From positions 181,632 through 245,631 of the forward strand of contig CABIZD010000003.1 of NCBI GenBank assembly GCA_902363125.1: a stretch of 64,000 bases of DNA. Reading direction: 5' to 3'. Shown piece after piece: positions 24,301 to 31,947 of the stretch. Below the pieces are notes generated by a model that saw only the letters and a program-made list of their open reading frames with translations, was not told the origin of the DNA and made no database searches. Position 1 is the first letter of the stretch. Each line of letters opens with the position of its first letter. A program made the translations under genes and the position numbers. This DNA comes from Coriobacteriaceae bacterium (GTDB taxonomy: Bacteria; Actinomycetota; Coriobacteriia; Coriobacteriales; Coriobacteriaceae).

Positions 24301-25125
24301 ATGAAGAACACTCAGCTGCTGCTGATCAATGATATGTGCGGCTACGGCAAGGTCGCGCTCTCCGCTATGCTGCCGGTGCTGTCGCACATGGGCTATCGCA
24401 TCCACAACCTGCCGACGGCCCTCGTTTCCGATACGCTCAACTACCCCAAGTTCTACATCCACGACACCACGGAGTACGTGCGCCAGAGCCTCGCCATCTG
24501 GGAGGAGCTCGGCTTTGAGTTCGACGCCATCTCGACCGGCTTTATCGTGACCGAGGAAGAGACGCGCATCATCTCGGACTTTTGCCACCGCCGCGCGCAA
24601 AAGGGCACCAAGGTGTTCGTCGACCCCATCATGGGCGACAACGGCAAGCTCTACGCCGGTGTGCCCGAGTCCACGATCGGTCTCATGAGGCACCTGCTCG
24701 AGTGCGCCGATTACGCGGTTCCCAATTACACCGAGGCCTGTCTGCTCACCGATACGCCTATTGCAGAGCAGATCACGCCCGACGAGGCCCGCGTTCTTGT
24801 GAACGCCGTGCGTGAGCTAGGTGCCAAGTCGGTGGTCATTACGAGCGCCGTGGTCAATGGCACGAACGCGGTTATCGGTTACGACCATGTAGCGGGGGAG
24901 TACTTCACGATTCCCTTTGAGCTCATTCCGGTCTATTTCCCGGGCACGGGCGACACGTTCTCGGCGGTGCTCGTCGGCCGCGTTATGGCAGGTTGGAGTC
25001 TGCAGCGCGCGACGTCCGATGCCATGCGTGTGGTGGCTGAGCTTATCGAGCGCAATGCCGACCAAGAGGACAAGTCGGCCGGTCTGCCCATCGAGGCCTG
25101 CCTGGACGTGATTGACCATGAGTAA
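24301..25125 (+). CDS. Pyridoxamine/pyridoxal kinase
   Basis: Ribokinase-like vitamin B6 kinase that phosphorylates pyridoxal, pyridoxine or pyridoxamine for PLP salvage. The 274-residue protein starts LLINDMCGYGKVALSAMLPV, where PdxK/PdxY enzymes have S.VGYGHVG, and has DPIMGDNGKLY near 108 and the PfkB-type anion hole and catalytic base PGTGDTFSAVLVGR near 222. The ATG at 24301 follows GGGGGGACTCTC. It is translationally coupled to the next gene by an 8-bp overlap. The family is confident; which B6 vitamer is preferred cannot be read from sequence, and a hydroxymethylpyrimidine kinase role is less likely given the PdxK-like N-terminus. Confidence 0.87.
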   Translation: MKNTQLLLINDMCGYGKVALSAMLPVLSHMGYRIHNLPTALVSDTLNYPKFYIHDTTEYVRQSLAIWEELGFEFDAISTGFIVTEEETRIISDFCHRRAQKGTKVFVDPIMGDNGKLYAGVPESTIGLMRHLLECADYAVPNYTEACLLTDTPIAEQITPDEARVLVNAVRELGAKSVVITSAVVNGTNAVIGYDHVAGEYFTIPFELIPVYFPGTGDTFSAVLVGRVMAGWSLQRATSDAMRVVAELIERNADQEDKSAGLPIEACLDVIDHE

Positions 25126-25447
25126 CGCTGGCGAGGGCGGCACCGAGGCCACGGGCGAGAACAAGCCGCTTGGTGCTCCGCGCGGCAAGCGCCCACGTAT
25201 TCGCATTAGCTGCGTGGACCAGCTGGGGACGTGCCGCTGCCATCACGGGCACAAGCCGGGCGATGTCTTTGACTTCGATCGCGACCGCGGCAAGATGTGC
25301 GCCATGGCCTGCCATGTGGGCTTTCCCTATATCGATATTCTGCGCTATGGCGGAACCGTGCCTGGCAACGAGCCCGGCACAGCAAAGTTCTGCTGCCCCG
25401 AGGTCGACACCCTCAACGTCTGGCTTGCCGAGATCGTCGACGAGTAA
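25118..25447 (+). CDS. TIGR04076-family protein
   Basis: Small 109-residue cytoplasmic protein of unknown function. It carries the TIGR04076 pattern: a Cys near the start of the domain (CRCHHGHKPGDVFDF), Cys-rich GKMCAMACHVGFPYIDILRYGG and a final CCPEVD. The six or seven Cys with His could bind a metal or an iron-sulfur cluster. ATG 25118 overlaps the B6 kinase stop. The tight pairing suggests a shared role, but the family function is not known to me and none is claimed. Confidence 0.75.
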   Translation: MSNAGEGGTEATGENKPLGAPRGKRPRIRISCVDQLGTCRCHHGHKPGDVFDFDRDRGKMCAMACHVGFPYIDILRYGGTVPGNEPGTAKFCCPEVDTLNVWLAEIVDE

Positions 25448-25550
25448 TCGAGCGTGGATAATCTCCCATCGAAATATCGAGCGTGGATTATCTCCCGTTT
25501 TGGGCGCAATTTCGCACTCAAAGTGGGAGATAGTCCTCGCTCGATTTGTA
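25447..25550. repeat. R5 hairpin repeat left of the ATPase gene
   Basis: GAGCGTGGATTATCTCCC (25479-25496) pairs with GGGAGATAGTCCTCGCTC (25525-25542) with two mismatches. A half copy, ATCGAGCGTGGATAATCTCC, precedes it at 25447. The same element stands on the far side of the ATPase gene at 27150. Confidence 0.7.
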
Positions 25551-25621
25551 TGCGAGAATCCCGACCTCACTTATGCCCATGCTTAGGCGCACGCGTCGTT
25601 GTTCTGTGCGCGAGTAAGCTC

Positions 25622-25710
25622 AAATTTCTGCATTTCATCCAATTTCGGTACTAAAAATCTCTGCATTTCATCGATAATAGTCGATATAAATATCTGCATT
25701 TCATTTATCG
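25622..25710. repeat. Three direct repeats at an exact 33-bp period upstream of the ATPase gene
   Basis: CTGCATTTCAT starts at 25628, 25661 and 25694, each preceded by AAATNT. The period is exactly 33 bp, three helical turns, so all copies face one side of the DNA. Probably an array of protein-binding sites controlling the downstream gene. Confidence 0.7.
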
Positions 25711-25727
25711 AAGCGATGGGAGAGCTT

Positions 25728-27089
25728 ATGTTGCGCAGGAAAATCGCTGATGAGCTTGATTGTTGGCAGAGATCCATTGAACGAAAGGCGTTGTTCGTCA
25801 CGGGTTCTCGCCAAATCGGTAAGAGCTACTCGATTCGCGAGTTCGGTAAGTCAAACTACGCAACCTATATCGAGCTCAATCTCGCGGAAAACCGCCAGGC
25901 AAAAGACGCCCTTCTCGGGGCGAGGGATGCTGATGACTTCATCAGCAGGGTGACGCTTCTCACGGGCAAGTCGATAGCGCCGGGCAAAACGCTCGTGTTT
26001 ATCGATGAGGTGCAGGAGGCGCCGGACATCATGACGATGGCCAAGTTCCTTGTCGAGGACGGCCGTTGTCGCTGGGCATTCTCGGGGTCCATGCTTGGGA
26101 CCCAATTCAAGGGCGTCAGGTCTTATCCCGTGGGGTACGTCCATGAGCTCAGGATGTTCCCGCTGGATTTTGAGGAGTTCAGCTGGGCGATTGGGGTGAG
26201 CGAAGAGGCGCGAAGCTCGATTCGCAATGCGTGCCGCAACGAGACGCCGGTTCCTGGTTATATTCACGAAGCGATGATGGCGAACTTCAGGACCTATATC
26301 GTTGTCGGCGGTATGCCGGAAGTCGTGCAGCGATTCCTCGACACGCAGGGTGATTTGGCGTCCGTCCGCCAGCTCCAGTCTGAGTTGAACGGGCAATACC
26401 GTCGGGATATCTCAAAATACGCGAACGGACGCGCGCTCCAGGTGCAGAGCATTTTCGACCAACTGCCCGTCATGCTGGAGGGCGAGAACAAGCGTTTCGT
26501 GCTCAACTCCATAGATCCCAAGGCTCATTACGAGAAATACCAGCGAGATTTTGTCTGGCTTGTCGATGCCGGCGTCGCTCTCAAGACCGACATCGTGACC
26601 GAGCCCAAGTCCCCGCTGCTTAAGACGGCGCGGCCGTCGCAGTTCAAGCTGTATCAGTCCGATACCGGGATGCTGATGGCCCGTTATCCCATCGGGGTCT
26701 CCCAGGCGGCGTACCTCGACAGCAAGGAGCCCAACCTCGGCGGCGTGTACGAAAACGTGGTGGCTCAGCAGCTGGCTGCCCAAAATCGCCAGCTTTACTA
26801 CTATCAGACAAAAAAGCGCGGTGAAGTGGACTTTGTGGTTGACGGACCGGATGGAACAGCTGTTCCGATCGAGGTTAAATCGGGCTCCTATTACCATGCG
26901 CACGCCGCACTCGGCCATGTGCTTGAAACGGCCGAGTATGGCGTAAAACGAGGGATTGTTTTCTCGAGAGGCAACGTTGAGCGTGACGGGGGCGTTCTCT
27001 ATCTGCCTCTGTATGCGATCTGGACCCTTTCGGATGTTTTTGGTGACTCCCGTGCCGAGGGGATAAAGCTGGAGGTCAAGCCGGTCTAG
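25728..27089 (+). CDS. AAA-family ATPase with DUF4143 domain
   Basis: Archaeal-type ATPase of 453 residues with an N-terminal AAA domain and a C-terminal DUF4143 domain. Walker A is VTGSRQIGKSYS near residue 26, Walker B LVFIDEVQEAP near 90. The C-terminal part has GEVDFVVDGPDG followed by PIEVKSG, which matches the D...ExK core of PD-(D/E)XK nuclease-like domains. Such proteins are common, often variably present in gut bacteria, and have no settled function. ATG 25728 follows GGGAGAG; the frame is open upstream through the repeat array but without initiation signals. Its codon use is less GC-biased than its neighbours, and it is bracketed by R5 repeats, so it may be a horizontally acquired cassette. 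Confidence 0.85.
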   Translation: MLRRKIADELDCWQRSIERKALFVTGSRQIGKSYSIREFGKSNYATYIELNLAENRQAKDALLGARDADDFISRVTLLTGKSIAPGKTLVFIDEVQEAPDIMTMAKFLVEDGRCRWAFSGSMLGTQFKGVRSYPVGYVHELRMFPLDFEEFSWAIGVSEEARSSIRNACRNETPVPGYIHEAMMANFRTYIVVGGMPEVVQRFLDTQGDLASVRQLQSELNGQYRRDISKYANGRALQVQSIFDQLPVMLEGENKRFVLNSIDPKAHYEKYQRDFVWLVDAGVALKTDIVTEPKSPLLKTARPSQFKLYQSDTGMLMARYPIGVSQAAYLDSKEPNLGGVYENVVAQQLAAQNRQLYYYQTKKRGEVDFVVDGPDGTAVPIEVKSGSYYHAHAALGHVLETAEYGVKRGIVFSRGNVERDGGVLYLPLYAIWTLSDVFGDSRAEGIKLEVKPV

Positions 27090-27100
27090 GGACAGTCCCC

Positions 27101-27133
27101 GATGCGACAAAGGGATAGTGCCTTTGTCGCATC
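27101..27133. repeat. R1-family hairpin after the ATPase gene
   Basis: A perfect 13-bp stem: GATGCGACAAAGG (27101-27113), loop GATAGTG, CCTTTGTCGCATC (27121-27133). Confidence 0.75.
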
Positions 27134-27146
27134 CGCTATCCGAGAT

Positions 27147-27220
27147 AATGAGCGTGGATTTTCTCCCGTCTAGAGCGCACTTGAATGCTCAAAGTGGGAG
27201 AAAATCCACGCTCGATCTGT
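27147..27220. repeat. R5 hairpin repeat right of the ATPase gene
   Basis: A perfect 18-bp stem: GAGCGTGGATTTTCTCCC (27150-27167) and GGGAGAAAATCCACGCTC (27196-27213). Same orientation and same CTCAAAGT loop part as the copy at 25479. It may also terminate the phosphatase gene that ends at 27262. Confidence 0.75.
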
Positions 27221-27261
27221 ATGCCGATGACGCGGCTCGCGAGGTTCGTGCGTCCGCGAAC

Positions 27262-27708
27262 CTACAGCTGCTCGAGCATAGCGGTGCAGCCGGCGAGCAC
27301 GTCGCGGTAGGTGGCATCGAAGTTGCCGGTGTACCAGGGATCGGCCACGTCGCCGGGGCGCTCGGTCCAGTCGAGCAAGCGCGTAATCTTGCCGTCGGGG
27401 TCGTCGCCAAAGATGCGACGCAGGCCGCGCGCGTTCTCGGCATCCATATAGACAATGCGATCCCAGTCGCCATACTCCGCGCGACGCACCTGGCGGGCAC
27501 GGTGCGCAACGACGGGAATCCCGACCTCGCGCAGCTTGGCGACTGTGCCATGATGCGGCGGGTTGCCGATCTCCTCAGTCGAGGTCGCAGCAGAATCAAT
27601 GACGAACTCCGCCTCGCGCCCGGCACGGCGCACCAGCTCAGTAAACACCGACTCGGCCATGGTCGAGCGGCAGATGTTCCCATGGCAGATAAACAGTACA
27701 CGTTGCAT
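27262..27708 (-). CDS. Low-molecular-weight protein-tyrosine phosphatase
   Basis: Cytoplasmic LMW-PTP of 148 residues, a normal length. The P-loop VLFICHGNICRS near residue 4 has the CX5R nucleophile signature, and the general acid is in DWTERPGDVADPWYTG (DP motif near 118). The ATG at 27708 has AGGAAACC upstream; an upstream in-frame ATG adds 15 residues without an RBS. LMW-PTPs dephosphorylate tyrosine kinases of polysaccharide export or arsenate reductase-like substrates; no kinase is adjacent. It lies 51 bp downstream of the MFS gene and could be its operon partner. Confidence 0.9.
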   Translation of the reverse strand: MQRVLFICHGNICRSTMAESVFTELVRRAGREAEFVIDSAATSTEEIGNPPHHGTVAKLREVGIPVVAHRARQVRRAEYGDWDRIVYMDAENARGLRRIFGDDPDGKITRLLDWTERPGDVADPWYTGNFDATYRDVLAGCTAMLEQL

Positions 27709-27759
27709 ATGCGGTTTCCTTTCGATCGCCATCATCGAGCTCGAGTATCGCATCTGCGC

Positions 27760-28995
27760 TTACGCCCTCGCCCGCTTGCGCTCCCAGCGAGCCAGCTTAA
27801 TCGTCACCAGCGTAAGCGCCCAGGCCACAAGCGAGAACGCGGCACCAACCGCGCCAACGTAGGCAATGCCAACGCTGCTCACCACGGCGCCGCCCACCGC
27901 GGTGCCAAACGAGATGCCGACATTAAACGCCATGGGTTCTACCGAGCTCGCGAGTACCATCGATTTGGGATGGCGGCTGCGCGCCACGTCCATAAAGTGC
28001 GTGATGCATGACACCGAGAACAGGTACATGAGCAGCGCTAGGCTAAAGACAAAGACCAGCGCGAGCGGCATGGTGTCGCCCACGGCAAACAGCCCGAGTA
28101 ACGCCGCAGCTTGCAGCACAAACGTCACAAGCAGCGCCTTCATGCCAAAGCGCGCGTCGATCCATCCGCCCAAGATGTTCGAGACCAGGCAGAACACGCC
28201 GTAGGCCATAAGCGTGGTGCTCGCCTGAACAGTGCCCATGCCCAGCACCTGCTCAAGATAAGGCGTCACATAGCCGTAGAATACGTAGACCGACCCCACG
28301 CCAAACAAAAAGATGAGCATGCCGGTGATGATGCTCGGCTCGCGTAGAAGTCCCGCCTGCTCGCGAAAGGTGGCAGGCTCGTCGGTTTGCCCGGCGCGCG
28401 GCATAAACGCCACGAGCGCTCCGCAGATCAGAACGGCAAAGGTCAGCGTGCCGTACATGGCCACGTGCCAGTCGAGCGTGTCGGCCACGAACTTGCCAAT
28501 CGAAGTGACAAAGACCATTGCCACGGAAAACGCACCATATACCACCGAGATGGCAAGCGAAGTTTGCTGCGGGGACAGCAGCTCGGGGATGTACGTCACG
28601 CCCACGGCGAGCAGCGCGCCCGAGACGGATCCCAGGACAATGCGCGAGATAAAGAGCACCTGGAAGTTGGGCGCTAACGCCATGACCAGATTGCCGAGCA
28701 CAAAGATAATGCTGTAGCACACGAGCAGCTGGTAGCGGCGGAATCGCCCCGTGCTGAGCGCAAGCACCGGCGTCGCGATAGCGTAGACGAGCGCGAACAC
28801 GCTGATGAGCTGGCCCGCAGCGGCAAGCGATATGCCGAGTTCCGTCGCCAAGTCACTTTCGATGCCGATGACCACGAACTCGGAGCAGCCGAGCGAGAAT
28901 CCCAGCAGCACGAGCAGCGCCAGGCAGAGCCTGGTGCGCGCGGGGGAGAGCGCGGCGGCGGTTGACTTACTTTTAGGCGTGGTTGCGGCGGTCAA
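27760..28995 (-). CDS. MFS transporter, DHA1 (AraJ/NepI-like) drug-exporter type
   Basis: Twelve-helix major facilitator of about 411 residues. The first helix region LCLALLVLLGFSLGCSEFVV with Glu, followed by GISLAAAGQLISVFALVYAI and the loop RFRRYQLLVCYS, matches DHA1 efflux permeases such as AraJ. No ATG is available near the natural N-terminus: the TTG at 28995 is preceded by GGAG with an 8-bp gap and is the best start, while a GTG at 29004 is the alternative. Likely exports a sugar, arabinose-like compound or drug; substrate unknown. It diverges from the LpdD-IDI gene. Confidence 0.83.
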   Translation of the reverse strand: MTAATTPKSKSTAAALSPARTRLCLALLVLLGFSLGCSEFVVIGIESDLATELGISLAAAGQLISVFALVYAIATPVLALSTGRFRRYQLLVCYSIIFVLGNLVMALAPNFQVLFISRIVLGSVSGALLAVGVTYIPELLSPQQTSLAISVVYGAFSVAMVFVTSIGKFVADTLDWHVAMYGTLTFAVLICGALVAFMPRAGQTDEPATFREQAGLLREPSIITGMLIFLFGVGSVYVFYGYVTPYLEQVLGMGTVQASTTLMAYGVFCLVSNILGGWIDARFGMKALLVTFVLQAAALLGLFAVGDTMPLALVFVFSLALLMYLFSVSCITHFMDVARSRHPKSMVLASSVEPMAFNVGISFGTAVGGAVVSSVGIAYVGAVGAAFSLVAWALTLVTIKLARWERKRARA

Positions 28996-29053
28996 GGTTG
29001 TCACTCCAATGTCGCATGAATAAGCGGGATTCAATCCCTGCAACTCTAACAGA

Positions 29054-29084
29054 ATGTGACAAAGGGGCAGTTCCTTTGTCACAT
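29054..29084. repeat. R1-family hairpin between MFS and LpdD-IDI genes
   Basis: ATGTGACAAAGG (29054-29065), loop GGCAGTT, CCTTTGTCACAT (29073-29084), a 12-bp perfect stem lying in a divergent promoter gap rather than after a gene. Confidence 0.72.
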
Positions 29085-29156
29085 GGAGAGCTTGCCTGTA
29101 TAGTCGCAATACAGGCGAAGATGGTCTCAGGTACATTGTGGGCGACAGGAGATCCC

Positions 29157-30104
29157 ATGGGTATGCACACGACAAAGGTTGTAGTGGGCGAGGGCAAGTT
29201 TGCGCTCGAGGCCCAGTTGACGGTGACGCCGCGAGGCATGGCGGTGTACGCCTGCTCGCCGGAGTTTGCGCACCTGGGCGCCACGGCGCAGGCCATTCCT
29301 CGCCCCGAGCCCGGCCGTACGGCGACGGTGAGCATCCTGGCCGTTCCGTGCCATCGAGACGAGATCCCGGCGCACGATATTGCGGCGGCGCTGGCCACGC
29401 ACTTTGGCGTGCCGGTAGTTGCAAGCACGGGTTTTCATGTTGAACAGGCGAGCGGGAACGACCTGCAGCGCGTGCTCGACACCACCAAGGAGCTCATCGC
29501 CGCGCTCGAGGAAGCCGCCGCCCGCATTCTGCGCGCCGGCTGGGATGAGGGCGGCGCAGGCGCCGAGGTCGTGGCGGTCGATGCCGCGACCGGCGAGGCG
29601 CTTGGCCCCGTCGACCGCATCGAGGCCCATACCGGCGAGGGAATCCTGCATCAGGCATTTCTGACGCTTCTGGTCGAGGGCCAGGGCGAAGACGCGCGCC
29701 TGCTGCTCTGTCGTCGCAGTCCGCTCAAACGACTGTGGGGCGGGGTGCTGGCCGATAGCTGTGCCGGCCATCCGCTCCCCGGGGAGGACGTTGTCGCCGC
29801 GACGGCGCGCCGCATCAACGAAGAGCTCGGCATCACGCGCGCACCCGACCAGCTCAAACACCTCGGTCACGTGACCTACCGCGAGGACCACGGCGACGGC
29901 CGCTGCGAGCGCGAATGGTGCGAGGTGTTCGCAGCCCATGTTGAGCCGGGCGAGCTGCGCATCAACCAAGAGGAGATCTCGGAAGTGCGCCCGGTGGCCC
30001 CGTCCGAGCTCGACGGTTATCTGCAAGGACGCCCCGAGCAGCTGGCCCCCTGGCTTCGCGAGGCTCTGGAGGTCCCATCCATCCGTACGGCCCTCGCTAT
30101 GTAA
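29157..30104 (+). CDS. LpdD-like domain fused to IPP isomerase/Nudix domain
   Basis: Two-domain protein of 315 residues. Residues ~1-120 (TTKVVVGEGKFALEAQ, then VTPRGMAVYACSPEFAHLG) resemble LpdD, the small protein of gallate/hydroxyarylic acid decarboxylase operons linked to prenyl-FMN handling. Residues ~145-315 are a type I isopentenyl-diphosphate isomerase/Nudix fold. The metal ligands known from E. coli Idi are present (H158, H165, H205, E251, E253), but the position of the catalytic Cys67 is Ala203, with a Cys one residue earlier (C202). The Nudix box (G-x5-E-x7-RRIxEELG) keeps both Glu of the hydrolase consensus. ATG 29157 follows AGGAGATCCC. With ubiD and ubiX close by, it probably supplies or handles the prenyl donor. 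The last codon and stop lie inside an R1 repeat. Confidence 0.8.
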   Translation: MGMHTTKVVVGEGKFALEAQLTVTPRGMAVYACSPEFAHLGATAQAIPRPEPGRTATVSILAVPCHRDEIPAHDIAAALATHFGVPVVASTGFHVEQASGNDLQRVLDTTKELIAALEEAAARILRAGWDEGGAGAEVVAVDAATGEALGPVDRIEAHTGEGILHQAFLTLLVEGQGEDARLLLCRRSPLKRLWGGVLADSCAGHPLPGEDVVAATARRINEELGITRAPDQLKHLGHVTYREDHGDGRCEREWCEVFAAHVEPGELRINQEEISEVRPVAPSELDGYLQGRPEQLAPWLREALEVPSIRTALAM

Positions 30105-30129
30105 CAAAGGTACAGTCCCTTTGCCATAT
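30099..30129. repeat. R1-family repeat overlapping the stop of the LpdD-IDI gene
   Basis: ATGTAACAAAGG-TACAGTCC-CTTTGCCATA, a degenerate hairpin. Its first six bases are the final Met and stop codon of the gene. Confidence 0.6.
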
Positions 30130-30131
30130 CC

Positions 30132-30196
30132 AAACCGTCACAACATTCGATGAAAATCTCGAAAACGAGGAAAAGCGTCGAATGTTGTGACGGTTT
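30132..30196. repeat. R2 65-bp hairpin, copy 1
   Basis: AAACCGTCACAACATTCG and its exact inverse (18 bp) enclose a second hairpin CTCG-AAAA-CGAG. It ends in TTTTTGC, so it can act as a terminator. The other copy (35055-35119) differs at two positions in the left inner part. Confidence 0.8.
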
Positions 30197-30263
30197 TTGC
30201 CCAGAGGATCGCTTCTCATCCAAAAATCCCGCTTGACTGTATTGCCGCAACACAGCGCAACGT

Positions 30264-30296
30264 AAGGGGTGTCCGATAACGGGCGCCCCTTTTTAA
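30264..30296 (+). terminator. Intrinsic terminator before the SLC13 gene
   Basis: AAGGGGTGTCC (30264-30274) pairs with GGGCGCCCCTT (30281-30291) with two G-T wobbles, followed by TTTTT. It separates the LpdD-IDI transcript from SLC13, or attenuates reading into it. Confidence 0.65.
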
Positions 30297-30347
30297 GCGG
30301 CAACGTGGCTGCGAATCCGGAGCGCCCCCAACAAGAAAGGTGGGGAG

Positions 30348-31805
30348 ATGGAAGCGGAAAAGAAGGCGTTTAAGATCACCAAGCGCGAAATTGGCTTTGT
30401 GTTGGGTATCGTTGTCTTTTTGCTGGTGAAGTTTCTTCCTTTGGCGGAGCTGAGCTCGACGGTCGTGCTCACGGTCGGCGGTCAGACCTGTCTGGCGTTG
30501 ACACTCGCCACGGTGGTGTTCTGGGCGTGTGGCGTGGCACAGCCGGGCTTTGTGGGCCTGCTCTATTGCGCGCTGCTCGTTCTGTTTAAGGTGTGCGTGG
30601 ACGACACGGGCGCCGCGAGCATCTCGGCGACGGTCGCCTCCACGTTTAGCTCGTGGACCAAAGCCACCATGTGGCTCGTCATCGGCGCCTACCTCATCGC
30701 CAGCGCGGTCAAGGAGTCGGGCCTGGGCGAGCGCATCGCCTATGCGTTTATGCTCAAGTTCGTGCGCGACGCCAAGTCGCTCATCATTTCGATCTTCGCG
30801 CTCACCTTTGTGCTGTCGCTGCTGATCCCGCATCCGTTCCCCCGCGCCTTCCTCATCCTCGCCGTCGTCTCGGTCATCGCCGAGTCCGCCGGCTACGGTG
30901 ACGACGACCGCGGCAAGCTCGGCTTCCTCGTGTTTGCCGCTGCCGCCCCGGGTTCCATGTTCTTCCTGACGGGTGACTCCACGCTCAACCCGCTCGTTGC
31001 GCAGTACAGCGCCGAGGCCGGCGGCATGAGCCCGTCCTTTGTCGACTGGTTCCTGTACATGAGCGTGCCTATGCTGGTCGCGCTGCTGTGCACCCTGTTC
31101 TTGGGTCTCTTCCTCTTTAAGCCCAGCAAGGAGCTCGTCTACGATCGCGAGCAGATCGTGGCCAAGCAGGCCGCGCTCGGCAAGCTCTCCGTCAAGGAGA
31201 TCCGCACCATCGTGTGGCTTGTCATCGCCATCGCGCTGTGGCTCACCGTCTCGGGCGATTACATCGGCTGGGTCACCCTGGCCATCGGCGTCGCGCTCGC
31301 CATGCCCATCATCGGCGAGGTCCTCACGCCCGCCAGCTGGAACGCTGTCGACATCAAGTCCCTCATGTTCCTGACGGCCGCCATGGCCGTGGGTTCCGTG
31401 GGCGGCGCCACCGGCATGAACGCCTGGATCGCCGATGTCGTGCTTCCCAGCTCCGTGCCCGAGAACATCTTCCTGTTCGCCCTGCTCGTCGCCGCGCTCT
31501 CCATGATCATCCACATGTTCATGGGCTCGGTCATGGCCGTGCTCGGTGTGTGCGTGCCGGCGTTCATCAGCTTCGCGGCCGGCTCCAGCGTAAGCCCGCT
31601 TGCCGTGGCGCTCATCGTCTTCACGTCCATCAACATCCACTACATCCTGCCGTTCCACAACCTGCCGATCCTTATCGGCGAGGGCAAGGACGCCGGCGGC
31701 TACACCTCCAAAGAGGCCATGCGCATGGGTATTCCCCTCACCGCGGTCGTCTTTATCGTCGTGCTGGTCGAGGCCGCCTGGTTCCACCTCTTTGGCCTGA
31801 TGTAA
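30348..31805 (+). CDS. SLC13/DASS-family anion transporter
   Basis: Polytopic membrane transporter of 485 residues with about 12-13 hydrophobic segments. Its layout fits the divalent-anion:sodium symporter (DASS/SLC13) family: WTKATMWLVIGAYLIASAV in the first repeat, FLTGDSTLNPLVAQY as a hairpin-loop element, and SINIHYILPFHNLPILIGEG in the second repeat. Relatives carry dicarboxylates, tartrate or aromatic acids. ATG 30348 is behind GGTGGGGAG. It precedes ubiD and ubiX on the same strand, so the likely cargo is the acid that UbiD decarboxylates or an acid/amine exchange partner. Sodium dependence cannot be judged. Confidence 0.82.
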   Translation: MEAEKKAFKITKREIGFVLGIVVFLLVKFLPLAELSSTVVLTVGGQTCLALTLATVVFWACGVAQPGFVGLLYCALLVLFKVCVDDTGAASISATVASTFSSWTKATMWLVIGAYLIASAVKESGLGERIAYAFMLKFVRDAKSLIISIFALTFVLSLLIPHPFPRAFLILAVVSVIAESAGYGDDDRGKLGFLVFAAAAPGSMFFLTGDSTLNPLVAQYSAEAGGMSPSFVDWFLYMSVPMLVALLCTLFLGLFLFKPSKELVYDREQIVAKQAALGKLSVKEIRTIVWLVIAIALWLTVSGDYIGWVTLAIGVALAMPIIGEVLTPASWNAVDIKSLMFLTAAMAVGSVGGATGMNAWIADVVLPSSVPENIFLFALLVAALSMIIHMFMGSVMAVLGVCVPAFISFAAGSSVSPLAVALIVFTSINIHYILPFHNLPILIGEGKDAGGYTSKEAMRMGIPLTAVVFIVVLVEAAWFHLFGLM

Positions 31806-31947
31806 GCAGTCGAGTGCTTGGCTGTAATTAGCCGAGTGCTTGAACTGCGAGTGCCCGAGCGCCCCATCTATGAGCGCTGCGGCCTCATTACGTTACCCAG
31901 CTCGGCGGCATCCTCGCCGCCGGGCACTCTCCCGAAAGGAGCATGCT

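Noticed and set aside
25622-25710. Possible mini-CRISPR array
   Set aside because: Only three repeats with an 11-17-bp core, 15-22-bp spacers, no cas genes and a position directly before a start codon; a regulatory array is the better reading.
28983-29156. N-terminal extension of the LpdD-IDI frame
   Set aside because: It would cross an R1 repeat and the divergent promoter gap; AGGAG before ATG 29157 sets the start.
27760-29424. Longer MFS frame starting near 29424
   Set aside because: The first ~140 codons would be Pro/Arg-rich and overlap the divergent LpdD-IDI gene. The protein fold begins near 28995.
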